From positions 1 to 64,000 of the forward strand of contig JAVTVY010036984.1 of assembly GCA_036873755.1 (NCBI GenBank): 64,000 bases of DNA, read 5' to 3'. The position numbers and the translations under genes were made by a program. Positions 1-11,505 of the stretch are shown piece after piece; the first letter of the stretch is position 1; the number at the start of each line of letters is the position of its first letter. The stretch comes from Hanleya hanleyi (Eukaryota > Mollusca > Polyplacophora > Lepidopleurida > Hanleyidae). The notes beneath the pieces are model-generated. The model did not search any database. It saw only the letters and a program-made list of their open reading frames with translations, and was not told the origin of the DNA.

Positions 1-1100
1 CAAGAACACCCAGAAAAACTAACCTGTAATGCCCGGTGTCGTACAGCTTAAATTTCTCATCAAAACCATAAGCCAACATTTTCTTGTCGAATGAGGGCGG
101 GCCTCACAGTAGAGGAACTGAACACAACCTAAACTTTCTTTTGATTCATAGCAGAGAAAATATTGAACCAGCCGATTCCAGATAACATATTTTATTGTTC
201 ATAACCGGCTTTTATCCGTACATTTTCAGTACTTCAATAAGATGTCATAAATCCTGTAATGTAAAGAACAAAGACGGCAGCGAGTGTTGTCACATTGCCA
301 TAGTATATTATCCCCGAGTAAAAGCCGAATGTGTTGAGAGTTGGGTGAGATACAGGAGTCAGATCCGACATTCAGTAGCTTTGCCATCGTCCATGAAGGA
401 ATATAATATAAACACCTTATATTGAATTTTCATTTTCTAGAATTATATTGTATCTCCGGCATGCTTTCATTGTGAATGTTTATATTACTACCATGAAAAT
501 ATTTCATTACGCAATGTCTGTTCCATGACGAAGATAAATCCAAAGTTATACACGATAGGGACAAAGTGTTATTTTCCCAGATATATTCAATTGATTTTTT
601 TCTTGGATAGGTTGACAGGACTGCAATACAAATGCATCACAGTACTGTCAAAAGACCAAAATACAAGGAGTGACTGGAAAACAATGTGTAGGAAAGCGCT
701 TGCGGCGCGTTCAGACACCTTTATGGGCTTTTGTTATCGTCCGAGTTTCATTTCAATTTACCCGGAGTTAATCTAAGAAATGCGCTAACTTTCTTTGACC
801 AGTCAGTATTTCTTTTCCTCTCACTTGCAAGACCAAAGTCATAACACAATGTTCGTGTACATGTAACTGGTAATTAATTAATCGTAGCAAATCTGGGTGT
901 AGTCATGGGCGTACAACGGACGAGAGAAACATCTTCGTGACTTTCTGCCAAATTTAAAGATCGAGAAGTTTTTCCACCTCGAACACAATTCGAATCATTC
1001 CAGGCCATCGTCATCTTAAGCAGATGATCCAGCAGCAACTTTCATCAATGGATGAAATACAAACATTTAATCCGTAAAGACCGATTTCGTTTAACCGGAT
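1..1100. other. No recognised feature (unique AT-rich DNA)
   Basis: I see no long open frame, no family motif and no clear relation to other parts of the window. Short open frames here (for example 195-425 and 525-776) look random in composition and have no paralogous support. Confidence 0.5.
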
Positions 1101-1173
1101 TAGCTCCAAACTGAAAAAAATAACCATAGTATACATAAACATAGATTAGTTTCCTGCAAGAGAGAAGAGGTCA
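1101..1173 (-). repeat. Fragment of the Penelope-like element 3' tail
   Basis: About 73 bp closely match the tail segment found at 19,690-19,770 and in the other copies, including the shared strings ATAGTATACATAAACATAG and TTTCCTGCAAGAGAGAAG. In the better copies this segment lies between the reverse transcriptase stop and the terminal arm of the element, with the element's sense strand on minus. Only this internal piece survives. It has no terminal arm and no RT coding sequence. Confidence 0.6.
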
Positions 1174-2852
1174 TTTATTTGAGAAAACACAAAGAAACTA
1201 AAGTTTAAGTTTGAGTGCGTTCCCTCTGGTTACGAAATAAGCATTGTTACATTTATTTCAATAAAGCACACAGGTGAACGTGACCCGTTCTGAAGGTGGT
1301 CTTTAGATAAGTAAGCCTGACTTATGCTGTCTAGACTTGACATTAACTCTTGTCAGCTGTTCAAGAAATCTCTAAAGGAAACAGTATAATTTCCGATTTC
1401 TTTCTAATGTATTTTTCTATTAAAATGGTGACATTTCTTCTCCGCATCCAAGACATTTTACGGTAATGATCTCCTCATGTACTAGAAACGCGTCTGACGG
1501 CAGTGCAATATAGACGGCTAAATCTGGAGATTTATCATCTAATCACAGCTATAAAGATGTGTGATCCTTACTTGTCGTAGCAATACTTAATAAATCAATG
1601 ATCCAATGACATTCCCATTGATGGGAAGTATCAGTATCACTTACATCTAGACAAGTTTATATCTTACAGTCTGACCTTTGTCACATAACACCCGCATTAA
1701 TATTTCTGCTCTGTTATATATGTTTCCGCAACTATACGTTCACATCATGAAAATGGGGGAAATGAACAGGGAAGACATTTGAATGAGAACAGGACAATTT
1801 ATGAGCATCTAGCAAAATAGTAAAGGCATGAAGTTATACTGAATCAAACTGAAGTGTCTACCCACGTGAAATATGTTCTTAGTTTATGATGCCAGTAGAG
1901 AACTAGATGATCGTATCCAAATGTCTTTCTCACGTGGTTCAACACGTTTCATGAAACTTCACCACGGTTGCACTGGATGTGGTGTTTCGACCCTACAATC
2001 TTAATAAACGTTCCAATTTCACATTTCATTAGTAGGATCTCACAGATTTCGACCAAAGGTCACATCCATTGACGTCATCGCATGTATCACAATAAAAAAT
2101 GATTAAAAGTATCACAGTAACTCACTTGGAATTCACTTGGATTGAAAAGTATCCTGTATGGAAAGAACACTCGGATGAGCACCACATGTACAGCTATATC
2201 TTCAGCAATCATTCGTTGTAATACGGTTTTTTCGTCTAAGAAGTTGGATTACAAGTATCACAATAACTTATTTGGGAAGATCCAGGAGGTAAACGCGATG
2301 TTCTTCTTATTCAAAGAAAGTTATATTCCGAACCTACCACAAACACAAAACATACACATGCCGAGTATCACTGTATTTGAGCTTCAATTATTTCAGTCCA
2401 TTCAAATATATTACAAGAAAATACCCCTAACATAACCGGCAGTACCTTTTGAGAGCAATTTGCGAAATTTTTATTTAAGGGTACATTTAAAATATAAATG
2501 CACGTGTTTTACATAACACATTAATAATCGAATGGACTAACATTGGAAGTGCATAGATGTCAGAATAAATTCAATCCATACAAGTGTAGAATTCAGTGTA
2601 GACCTCGATGTTTATTTCGGTTTTGGTAGAATCGAACATAGCGGATATAAGTGGGAAGTGTATGTGGGATTGGCTTGGGGATCAGAGATGATGTGTACAG
2701 CAAACTGTCTGTTCAGGAATTAACACGAGACATCATAGTGATGGAAATGATAACGACTCGCAGCGTCAGTGTTTGAGTCAATATGATATGGATACAGATA
2801 AAGAACAAAATGTACCTTTCTTATCCGGCTTAATCGGACACACAAAATGGCT
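1174..2852. other. No recognised feature
   Basis: The 97-codon open frame at 2,142-2,435 (+) has low-complexity composition and no recognisable domain. No tRNA, terminal repeats or paralog elsewhere in the window was seen. Confidence 0.45.
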
Positions 2853-2928
2853 CCAATATGATAAACTACGAAGTCACGGAGTGTCAGCTCTCATGTTTTG
2901 TCGTTCTGGAGATAGCACAGAAAGTTTG
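2853..2928 (-). repeat. Inverted fragment of MITE family A
   Basis: This is the reverse complement of the near-terminal part of the MITE that starts 28 bp further right. Its first half matches the complement of about 3,030-3,075 (TGATAAACTA, AGTCACGGAGT). Its second half matches the second MITE copy even better (GGAGATAGC, AGAAAGTTT; complement of about 23,207-23,260). The GC-rich terminus is missing. It is a separate, truncated, inverted copy lying beside the complete one. Confidence 0.7.
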
Positions 2929-2956
2929 GTACATTTCCAAAGCCTGATAGGATTAA

Positions 2957-3527
2957 CCCTATCTGGCCTGGGGGAGGGGGGCCGAAATGGCTACGAAATT
3001 TTCTGCGCTGTCTTCTGAACAACCAAAAATAGAGCTGAAACTCCGTGACTTTATAGTTTATCATATTGGGGTCATGTTGAGCCTATTTGCATAACCCCCC
3101 CCGAGCAGAAGATCATGGGAAAATTCAAGATGGCGGCCACGTGGGGGTACCAGAAAAGTGATGTTTGTGTCATATTTCCTCAAAAAATTTGCTTTTTCGC
3201 GATGAAAAGTGGGCAAAAACTATTTTATTTCACATCATATTAATATTTACTAATTTATCATGCGCTTTTGCGGAGAAATTGCATAAACAAAAAATTCTGA
3301 CTGAAAAATCGACCAATAAATGCCGTTTTTTGAAAATGACGTCACTGTGACGTCATCAGAGCGGCCATCTTGGATTTTGCTTACATTTTCTGGTAGAGCT
3401 TGACCCAAGAGTATAGTGTTGTAAGTTTCAGTCCCGTAGCTCAAGGGGTAAGAAAAATAATTAGGGGGGGGGGCCATTTGGGCCCCCCAGGCCACAACAG
3501 GTCCCAAACAGCCCAGGCCAGATAGGG
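2957..3527. mobile_element. MITE family A, copy 1 (TTAA target site, piggyBac-like termini)
   Basis: This 571 bp element is bounded by TTAA on both sides (2,953-2,956 and 3,528-3,531). Its terminal inverted repeats begin CCCTATCTGGCCTGGG, and the right end reads CCCAGGCCAGATAGGG. A TTAA duplication with CCCT-initial termini is the known signature of piggyBac-superfamily elements. No transposase frame is present, so it is non-autonomous. The interior holds GATGGCGGCCA and GTGACGTCA motifs and G/C homopolymer runs near both ends. The open frames inside (3,165-3,350 + and 3,250-3,507 -) are not convincing genes. Confidence 0.85.
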
Positions 3528-4653
3528 TTAAAAGAGCACTCGACGTTAAACAAAGTTGCCTTATATTTATTCGCCGAACATTCAGCAGCTACGAAAATAA
3601 TTGAATGAGCGAATTGATTAATCATCACTCGATCACAAGTTGACATAAAAGTTTAGTAAGTCGTAGGTGATGTAGGCAGGGAATCTGAGGAAGACAAAAC
3701 AGCGAAGTCATGTAATTCAAACCTGATATTCCAGCGAGATTATTATACTTACTGCTTCCATACAGACATTAGCTGCGGTATTGACGCGAATTTCCTGTGT
3801 TCTCAAGCAACCCACGCCATCAGACAGACTCATCGAACGCAATGCAATACACTTACCATCATCTTTCGCTTCTAGTACTAAAGTGATTGGTTCTGGCTAC
3901 ACGTTCAAGGCTTTCCTTTTTTTATTTGCAGAATAAAATCAGATGACCCTTGTTCCAAACAAAGCATGGTACGCAGCAGACAGATCCGACAGAAAACTAA
4001 ACTAAAACACACAATGGTTATTGGTAGTGCTACTCAAACCTGGAATGAAGAAACCTGGCCAGAAACTTTATCACGATGGGCTGAATTACCCCCATTCTGC
4101 TGCCTGCCTATTGTAATAAGCCTTACCTAACGTATCGTGTTTTGTCTAGACAGGCGAACAAGTGTTTACAGGAAATCGTTCAGTTTACGACTGCCTCTGT
4201 GGATTACAGAAGTAACTTTTCTTCTTTTAAGATATATACCTTAAGATAATCAAACGTCACGCGTGTCTAAGATATACACGTTACAGGGGCGACGAGCAGC
4301 ACAAGAGTGGGAACTATTACCAAGCCAATTGTCACCTATTCTGTCGCAAATACATACGACTGTTCTTAAGGGAGTAGACCACGTTAACTTTCATGCACCT
4401 ATGGAGTTTTAACAAGGTATTTTTTTATTTGTTTGAAACAGGCTAAATTTTATATCAATGCTGTCCAGACGCATAAAAAGAAGATAAACGTAAGCAAATG
4501 ATTGACATCTACAACAACAGAACCATGTATACAGATTACTATCCCGTCCAAAGTGGAATGGATCGGACCATAAACTGGGCCTGTCAGATGCAACACTTGG
4601 ACGACACAAGATGATAATTCGGCTAGAGATTATGCTTGTGGAACCCAAAAATG
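3528..4653. other. No recognised gene; possible very old relative of 32.2-32.3 kb
   Basis: The stretch around 4,130-4,330 (TTTTGTCTAGACAGG and following) faintly resembles 32,080-32,340, which belongs to the diverged third copy of the 12-23 kb duplication. The similarity is too weak by eye to define ends. Nothing coding is recognisable. Confidence 0.3.
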
Positions 4654-4848
4654 TCAAGAATGCTTTCGCAAAGAATGAACTTGTGGTTTCTATTTTTTGT
4701 TTTTAAAATTAGAAAACGCCTATGATGCTACTTGAAAATACGGGATTTTAAAAGACCTTCATACTATGCCATTAAAAGGCCGTTTACCCATTTTTATATC
4801 CAACTTTGTGAATGATAGACAATTTCAAGTTCGGCTGGGTACAACCAT
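4654..4848 (+). pseudogene. LINE reverse transcriptase fragment
   Basis: Translated on +, this piece matches the RT segment that follows the conserved K-A-x-D-x-T-W position in the LINE copies at 27.9 and 30.6 kb. The shared words include KYGILKDLHTM, LKGRL and NDRQFQVRLG. It carries an in-frame stop where the tandem copies have Trp, plus small indels, so it is dead. It ends abruptly at 4,848, where the Penelope-like terminal arm begins. Confidence 0.8.
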
Positions 4849-5690
4849 ACATTCAATATTCAGCCGTCGTCCATTAAAGAATTTCCGCGCCCATAATCCA
4901 AACACCTAATTCATATAATAACATTAGCACAAAATTAAAAGGATAAATCATAGTATACATAAAACTAGGCTAATTTCCTGCAAGAGAGAAACGGTCAACA
5001 GTTTTCAATGATGCCAGCAAGACATGTGATGTTCCATAATAATCCGTATTGCTGATCAGTATTCTTAATCCATATGATATATGATGTAAAGTCGTTATCT
5101 AGAGTATGATGTATCTGTCATATTTTGATTGCGTCTGTTCATATGAACACTATGAGAATCTTGAAATGCATTAGGCTCATACGGCCCATAGCCCTGGGTT
5201 AATCGGAATTAGACACAAGTTGTAAAACATACCGACATAGATCTTGCACGCTACGCTCTTATTCGAGTGGAGGCGCTTGATGATATAGCTCTGTTTTACA
5301 AGTTTCTGCAATAATTTGTTTTGACCTTGATTAAAATCGTCACATTTGACATAGGATATATCAAAGGCTATTATGCGGGATATGTATACGCCATGTGCAG
5401 GTCCCTCTAGCATATTACTGTCCAGATAGGGATAGTTTACGATGTTGAAATTGCAATCATCTCTTTTGCTGTAAAGTCAACGAGAGAGAAAGCCCGCTTC
5501 ATTATTGTAGATATAGTCTATCTAAATTAGATGTGCCACTAGGGTCATCTGTGGTTTCCTTCAAATCCAGTAATGGTGGATATATATACTTCACTGCGTC
5601 ACTTATATAGCGATTATCCACAGCAAGAAGATCGTCTATATAGCGTTTGGTCAATGAGAACGAACGGGTTTTGAAATTATCTGTTTTTGA
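4849..5690 (-). mobile_element. Penelope-like retroelement relic (tentative), copy 1
   Basis: The sense strand is minus. Reading from 5,690 leftward there is an RT segment with a YIDD catalytic box (about 5,630-5,645), then a block with the motif GPAHGVYISRI (in 5,177-5,413), then a ~330 bp untranslated tail ending in the terminal arm (CATTCAATATTCAGCCGTCG). The outermost ~17 bases of the arm are missing. The word pair R-S-F-S-x-T-K-x-Y-I-D-D and P-A-x-G-V-Y-I-S is conserved in an RT group widespread in marine invertebrates. I place it nearest Penelope-like elements, but family membership is uncertain. Frameshifts and stops separate the RT blocks. Confidence 0.65.
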
Positions 5691-5856
5691 AAGCGTCTGG
5701 TCATATTTATAAGAGAACAGATATAGTCAGCCAAAAGGGGTGCACAATTAACACCCATTACCTAACAAGCTCTTACCAGTTTCACCATGGCATATACCCA
5801 GACCAGAAGTGGTCTATTGAGAGAAAAATACAGATCGCATCAAGCTATTATACAGT

Positions 5857-6335
5857 AGTCCGTCAGATATGTAACAAAAAATGGGTCGATTGTGCACTTT
5901 GTGATAAAAGCATGAAAATTTGCATAGTGACACAGAAACACATATTAATCATTTTTAGAGGGGGAGTCCGGCTTGAAAATCCGTAGTTGGCCGCCATCTT
6001 GGATTTCAAAATGGCCGCCATCAGAAACCATTAAATTCGCAAATCGGCACTTCTAAGACACATAGAAGGTTAATTTAAACGACTACTCCCACATTTGCGC
6101 ACCCAAGGAAGTTGATAAACACACTTTTGCTGCACTAGAACGAATAGATTTCAAGATGGCGGCCATTTTTTTTAAAAAATGGCTGCCGAGAATCGCTTAT
6201 TTCAACGGTTATGTGACTTAAGGTGAATCGATAGACAGAATTCTACTTTTGAATGAATTAAAATGATATTTTGACATCAGTAGACACTCATTCACGTTGT
6301 TGATACCTGCAATATATAAAATTAGTCATATTTGA
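5857..6335 (+). repeat. Interspersed repeat B, copy 1
   Basis: This ~480 bp repeat matches 10,190-10,679 in inverted orientation. It contains several ATGGCCGCCAT-type motifs (5,990-6,025, 6,155-6,180), a stretch reading TTTTTAGAGGGGG near 5,952, and the shared words TGTGCACTTTGTGATAAAAGCATGAAA near its left end. No TIRs or target duplication could be fixed. It has no coding potential I recognise. Confidence 0.75.
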
Positions 6336-7231
6336 GAGAGAAATCCCAGCGCAATGTGGGTTAACCTTGCTGCATCTACAGTTGATCATGCAGCCACATC
6401 ATCTGCTACTGATAGAATGCGCTGGCTTCAGAAAATGGACACCAAACAGGCTGTCATTCATCTTTGGTATAAGTTCCCTATCCAAACTTACCCAGAGAAG
6501 CTTCTCCTGAAGAACGGAGAAGAAACCAAGTCCAAATGGGGCGCGGTTGAACGGCGGGCTCACGACGGGTTATACTATACCCACTCCCTTCGGTGGGGAG
6601 CTCTCCCAGACCTCTACAAACATTAATAGTCCCATTGCTACTTGTATGATCGAACAGAAACACAAAGAGTTTTGTATAACCTCGTAGACAATAGCATTCT
6701 TCAACGAAGCCGACCCTGGCTCGACCTTCGACAAATCGCGGCACAGTGGACTTGGTTAAGTCAGTTGAATCGGTCTGTCTCGAATGATTAGGTCATACAT
6801 GTACATGGACTAGACATGTTCCTTGGCAAGCTTTTTATGGTTAATAATCCCTATCAGTACACCATCTTGGATATTAAGCTTTTCGCCATCAGCGAACATT
6901 GAAGCCTATGATGGATATCTGATACAAGGCTGGTTACAAGGCTGGTTAAGAGACTTTTACTGTGCGAAACGATGTCCCGTCGGAGACGACCACAATCATC
7001 AACCATATGGATACTAAGATACTAACAAAAAAACTAAATCTGATAAGCCCTTCAGTATTCTTCAAGATATAGCCAGTGGAAGTGGCACGGTCAATATCAG
7101 TTAATTTTGCCCTGGCAATATTGGGTCCAGCGCTGACTGGTCTTGTTAGATGTCCTCGAAATATTCTCCCTACACCGGGAGCTAAAAGTCTGAAACTTAC
7201 CACACAGTAAGTCTGGGTCAGGTTCTGTTCC
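6336..7231. other. No recognised feature
   Basis: A 90-codon open frame on + (6,354-6,626) starts shortly after repeat B and has protein-like composition, but no motif or paralog that I recognise. An overlapping frame on minus has equal length. I would not call either a gene. Confidence 0.35.
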
Positions 7232-7235
7232 TTAA

Positions 7236-7811
7236 AGATGTAATCAGCCTCAAAATCGATGGATTTTGTAAACTCTCCCCTGTGCGTTTTTCAGCAGCGA
7301 AGTTTGCTAAAGCATCACATGTATTATATTTGATGATTGTGGGATCGCCATATACAACGAATGTAAGAATATCTTGTCACAGAAATTTGAAACTCGACCC
7401 GCTTCGATGGGTTTCCTGTTTCGCCATTGAGTATGTGTTGTATGCGAAGAGGAAAATGACGTCACTCTGTGACGTTTGAGTGGCGTAGCAACGCTCACGA
7501 ATCTGAATGCTGAACAGCTGCGGCTATGGGATAACGTCAGGGCTCGTGCCTACGGTTCGGTAATGTCGCACAGCATACGTTGGTAGAATGCACCACACGT
7601 GTATACGCTTGTTGACACGGCTGTGGAAAAATAAACGGCATGCCATGCCGTTTATTTTTAAAGACCAACTCCTATTTTCTCGTGAATGGTATAAACAAGT
7701 TTAGTTTTTTGTGATCAAATGTGTTTTATTTTGTACCTGTCGTAAAATATGTCACTTTCGCGGAGTTTGAGAGACATCGATGTCAGCCTAGATTTGAGGC
7801 TGATTACATCT
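7236..7811. mobile_element. MITE family C (TTAA target site, perfect 19-bp TIRs)
   Basis: TTAA lies at 7,232-7,235 and again at 7,812-7,815. The termini are perfect inverted repeats: AGATGTAATCAGCCTCAAA at left (7,236-7,254) and its exact complement at 7,793-7,811. The length is 576 bp with no transposase. The last ~35 bp also fold internally (TCAGCCT...AGGCTGA). The TTAA target is typical of piggyBac, but the termini do not start with CCC, so the superfamily call is tentative. Confidence 0.85.
7627..7659. repeat. Perfect 15-bp hairpin inside MITE family C
   Basis: The left arm AAAAATAAACGGCAT (7,627-7,641) is exactly complementary to 7,645-7,659, with a 3-nt GCC loop. Confidence 0.9.
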
Positions 7812-7815
7812 TTAA

Positions 7816-9442
7816 CCTTGCCTCTCAAGAACAGATTATTATGATGGAGTTTTTGAGATCACGTCATGTCCCATGGTTAAGCTTTCCGTGATATCTTGCA
7901 AACCTATAGTATTATGCAGGCAGGTCCAGAATTTTTGCAATAGGATATGCCACCAGTCAGAGAGTTTCAGCTGCACATTTTTGGAAAGTTCATGGTATAA
8001 AGTTCCCCGACATTAGTATAGAATAAATTTTCTTCAAATATATTCATATATTTGTTTTGAAACATCCTGATGTCATCACTGCAGTTATAACAGAAATACC
8101 ATATAAAATATACATATATCGAATTGACCAGGTTATGTTGCCGAGATTATCCTCGAAGTTATTAGAGTTAGCAATTATTCGTGATCCGTGATAGGTTAGA
8201 CATATTTTTTGTCGACGCGATGAACTGGTTTTGCCAGGCATGTCAGTTGACTGTGCCACCATTGCTTCATCGTTGGAGGAATGTTATGCTAAGTTCCATT
8301 ACCAGATTCATATTTATCAGTCACTCCAGAAATTAAATATGCTCGTATCAGTAATCCATGTTAAATTTGTTGACCACAATTTCTATTACGATCGAACTTT
8401 GTTGCATGGTAGATATGGTTATTCATAATGTTGTGGACAAAGTGTCGCAGTTTGAAGCATTGAATAGGGATGAGGCCGGTTCTCGGGTTGCCTATCCTGC
8501 CAGCCGACTCGCCAAAAGTGTGATTGAAATTCAACATTTCAGTACTGGCATACACAACTGTAGGTTGAATTACTAGTTCTGGTGTTTGCGTCATCTGTAT
8601 GGCCGATTCGGGCATGGGATTTCAATGAACAAACTGAATTTCCAGTAACGTCGATAGAACACAAAGGAAAACGGCGACGGTCGTGCCGTTGTCGTTAGAG
8701 GAAGTCCTACTGTCCTTACAGGAAGTCCTGCTGCCCTTTTGCTTCGAGTAACTAGGCGCTGGTTAAGAAGGCTCAGATAATTTAAGGGCCGGTCATGCGA
8801 CTCCACCCAGACGTTTATTGAATTTGTTGATGATAAGTTGGATAAGGCTTATTTTTGCCTCAGTAATCTTAGTGCCTCTGCCTCTAAACATCTTTATTGG
8901 GCTAATGAATTGTAAAATGTGGACTCTCACCGAATGCACAGGGATTCATTATATACGTTTTGAGAAAGTCGACAAAATTCACCTTGCAATGCTTCGTATG
9001 CCCTGAGCAAGAGAGGCACAGGACCCTTACAGTGTCTCGTAGTCCTTATTTCATCTTTGTTGGTGGAAATATATGTGTTGAAGCCAGACATCAATGCCGG
9101 TACATTTGTAAAAAACAACTACTGCAGAAATTCCAAACCGAGACGAATAACGATAATTGGCTAGTGTACATGTACATCCAGGATCAACCATAATCATACG
9201 GAGTAGATGAAAAAGGGAATTCAAGTAGTGTTCCATATTAAAATAATTTGCTTTTGGGATTCTTCGGAATATTTGTCAGAATTATTCTCAAATGTTTCCA
9301 AAGAATCATATCTAGAGAAATTCCATGTATGACTTCATCACTCAAAACAAGCGGACTCAAAAATGCCAAGCTGACGCGAAGTTTCGAGGTCCATGCCCCA
9401 ACTGACTTCGTTGAAGAATGCATTTTCTCTTCGCGCTTGAAT
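7816..9442. other. No recognised gene
   Basis: I see several short overlapping open frames on both strands and no domain. A short imperfect direct repeat (AGGAAGTCCTRCTG) occurs twice at about 8,698-8,735. Confidence 0.4.
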
Positions 9443-9549
9443 TGTATGATTGTTTTTAATTTGGTGCTATTAATGCTGTTATATGAATTATGAGCACTGA
9501 AATTCTATTATTGACAAGGGATGAATATTGAGTGACGGACTAGACGCTA
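9443..9549 (+). repeat. Penelope-like 3' end, sense +, diverged
   Basis: The order of words is the same as in the element's 3' end in sense orientation: TATGATTGT, then AATTTGGTGC, then GAATATTGAGTGACGGACTAGACGCT. The region between is shortened. No RT sequence is attached. Confidence 0.55.
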
Positions 9550-10189
9550 GGTTTGTCAACAACTCGTCAACGAGCTTGGTGTTTCTTGCGATGGTTGGAA
9601 TGAGACGGGATGTTTGTAGAAAAATCATCCAGTAAAGAGTCTCGAGTGAATTCTCACAAAGAATGGTGAGATATCCGCAGTACAGACCCGCCGCATCTGG
9701 GGTTAGATTTTTCTCCGTTGTTCGAGAGATGGTTCTTCAACTGAGAGGGGATGGAAAACGAACACGAAAATTGAATGGCAGCCATTTCGACTCTTCGTAA
9801 ATTATCATATTCTATTTGGAACGGAAGACCCATATTGGGGAAACTATACACGCAACAAGCTTAATTTATTCGAATTACGCTCAGCTCTCTGCATCTGTCA
9901 CGGAGATTAGTCTCCAGCGCCACTAACTTCATATTTTGCAAGCATCATCGATGTGAATACACGATGCCACATGTCGGGTCAATCAATTGTAGAGTATTAG
10001 GTAAATACCCAATATTTGACCTATTCCAGATATCAGCTATGTGAATGAGTTGGAGAGCTACATGAAAGGTGGGTAAAGTTGACGTTTGGCGACTGAAAAG
10101 CAACCATATCAGTTCACAGAAAAACTTCTCTTGGCAGCTCACTTTCAGAACTTGGAATACGGAGGATTCTAGGATATAGCCTTAATATC
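9550..10189. other. No recognised feature
   Basis: Only short open frames on both strands. No paralog was found within the window. Confidence 0.4.
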
Positions 10190-10679
10190 TCAATCGCGCT
10201 TTTATTGCAGCTGTTCATGTGGAAACTTAACCGCGCGTGTCACATGTCTACAAGTAGCCAGTATCCAAAGACATCAAAAACCATTTTAAGCCACTCAGAA
10301 GTAGAAGTTTGTATATCTGTTCACGTAAGTCACATAACAATGAAAATAAACGATTATCGGCAGCCATTTTGAAAAGAAAACGGCCGCCATCTCGAAACCC
10401 ATAAGTTCTGATGCAACAAAACTGTCTTGATCAACTTCCTCGAGTACGCAAATGTGGGTAAAACCGTTTAAATTGGCCTACTACGTGTCTCAGAAGTGCA
10501 GAAATACGACTTTGTGGTTTTTGATGGCAGCCATTTTGAAATCCAATATGGCGACCAAATACGGATTTTCAAGCCGGACACCCCCTCTAAAAATGAATCA
10601 TATGTGTTTATCTATCATCCTGGCAAATTTCATGCTTTTATCACAAAGTGCACAATCATTTCACATATCTGCCGGACTA
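10190..10679 (-). repeat. Interspersed repeat B, copy 2 (inverted)
   Basis: This is the reverse complement of 5,857-6,335 at clear but imperfect identity. Shared landmarks are TCAAGCCGGAC / GTCCGGCTTGA, the ATGGCxGCCAT motifs and TTATCACAAAGTGCACAATC. It ends exactly where the LINE RNase H fragment begins. The 74- and 85-codon frames across it are chance frames in the repeat. Confidence 0.75.
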
Positions 10680-11505
10680 CAGATGGTTCTAAAGATGTTG
10701 AGAAAGTAGCGTGTCTTTAGTTCCGAAACTAAAACCTGTCGACTTCCAGGTAAAAGTTCGATTTTCACTGCCGAAGCCAAAGCTCTGTTGTTAGCTTTAG
10801 AAGGTATTGGGTCTACTATAGGAGGAAAATATGTCATATTCTCAGATTCACTGTCATGCCTTCAAGCGATTGAGAGTGGAACTCATTCCACCATCTTGAA
10901 CATTCTACAGTTATATGACTGTAGATTTCATCAACAGATTGATGTGCTTTGTTGGTTGCCTAGCCACGTTGGCATCAAAGGAAACACTGAAGCTGATGAA
11001 ATGTCTAAGGCAGCCTTAAATAATGAGGTTGATCCTGTTGAAATTCCATGTAGAGATTTTAGATCCTCTATCTGCGCTTATGTGCGGAATCTGTTTCAGT
11101 CTGTATGGATAATGACAAACTTCATGAGTTTCAAAACTGTAGGATTTACTCTTCTGAGCAGCCAGAAACGTTTCGATCAAGCCATGATCAGGCGATGTAG
11201 AATCGAACATACCCGATTAACTCACGAACATTTACTAAAAAATTCTGATCGACTGTATAGATTTTAACGTTGTAAGAGAGTCTTTTTATCGAGCAACTAC
11301 TTTATAAGATCTTTTTGGTCGGGTAAAAGAAGTATTTTAGGTTATTTGAGAGAAATCGGTTTGTTGTATAAGTTTTAATGTATGTACGTGTTTTTGCTGT
11401 GTTGATTACTTCTGGATTGCTGGATGGTTGACTTGTTTTTGTTGAAAATTTTGTTTGATCGTCGCTATACATCTGAAATATTTCTGAACGCGACGTTAAA
11501 CCTTA
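10678..11505 (+). pseudogene. LINE fragment: RNase H, C-terminus and 3' tail
   Basis: The 3' part of an I-superfamily LINE. RNase H motifs appear in order: TDGSK (first Asp) at about 10,680, TAEAKAL (Glu) at about 10,767-10,790, FSDSLSC (second Asp) at about 10,838, and WLPSHVGIKGNTEADEMSK (His/Asp) at about 10,955-11,010. The first motif lies in a different frame from the rest, and a stop follows it, so the domain is broken. Downstream, QKRFDQAMIRRCR and TRLTHEHLL match the tandem LINE copies at 26.4 and 29.1 kb. The 3' tail (TGAAATATT...CGACGTTAAA, near 11,475-11,500) matches the tail at 26,117-26,150. RT and endonuclease are absent, so it is 5'-truncated. Confidence 0.85.

Noticed and set aside
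2957..3527. Protein-coding frames inside MITE family A (3,165-3,350 plus; 3,250-3,507 minus)
   Set aside because: Not kept as open frames in the second copy at 23.2-23.7 kb, and the region is bounded by transposon termini.
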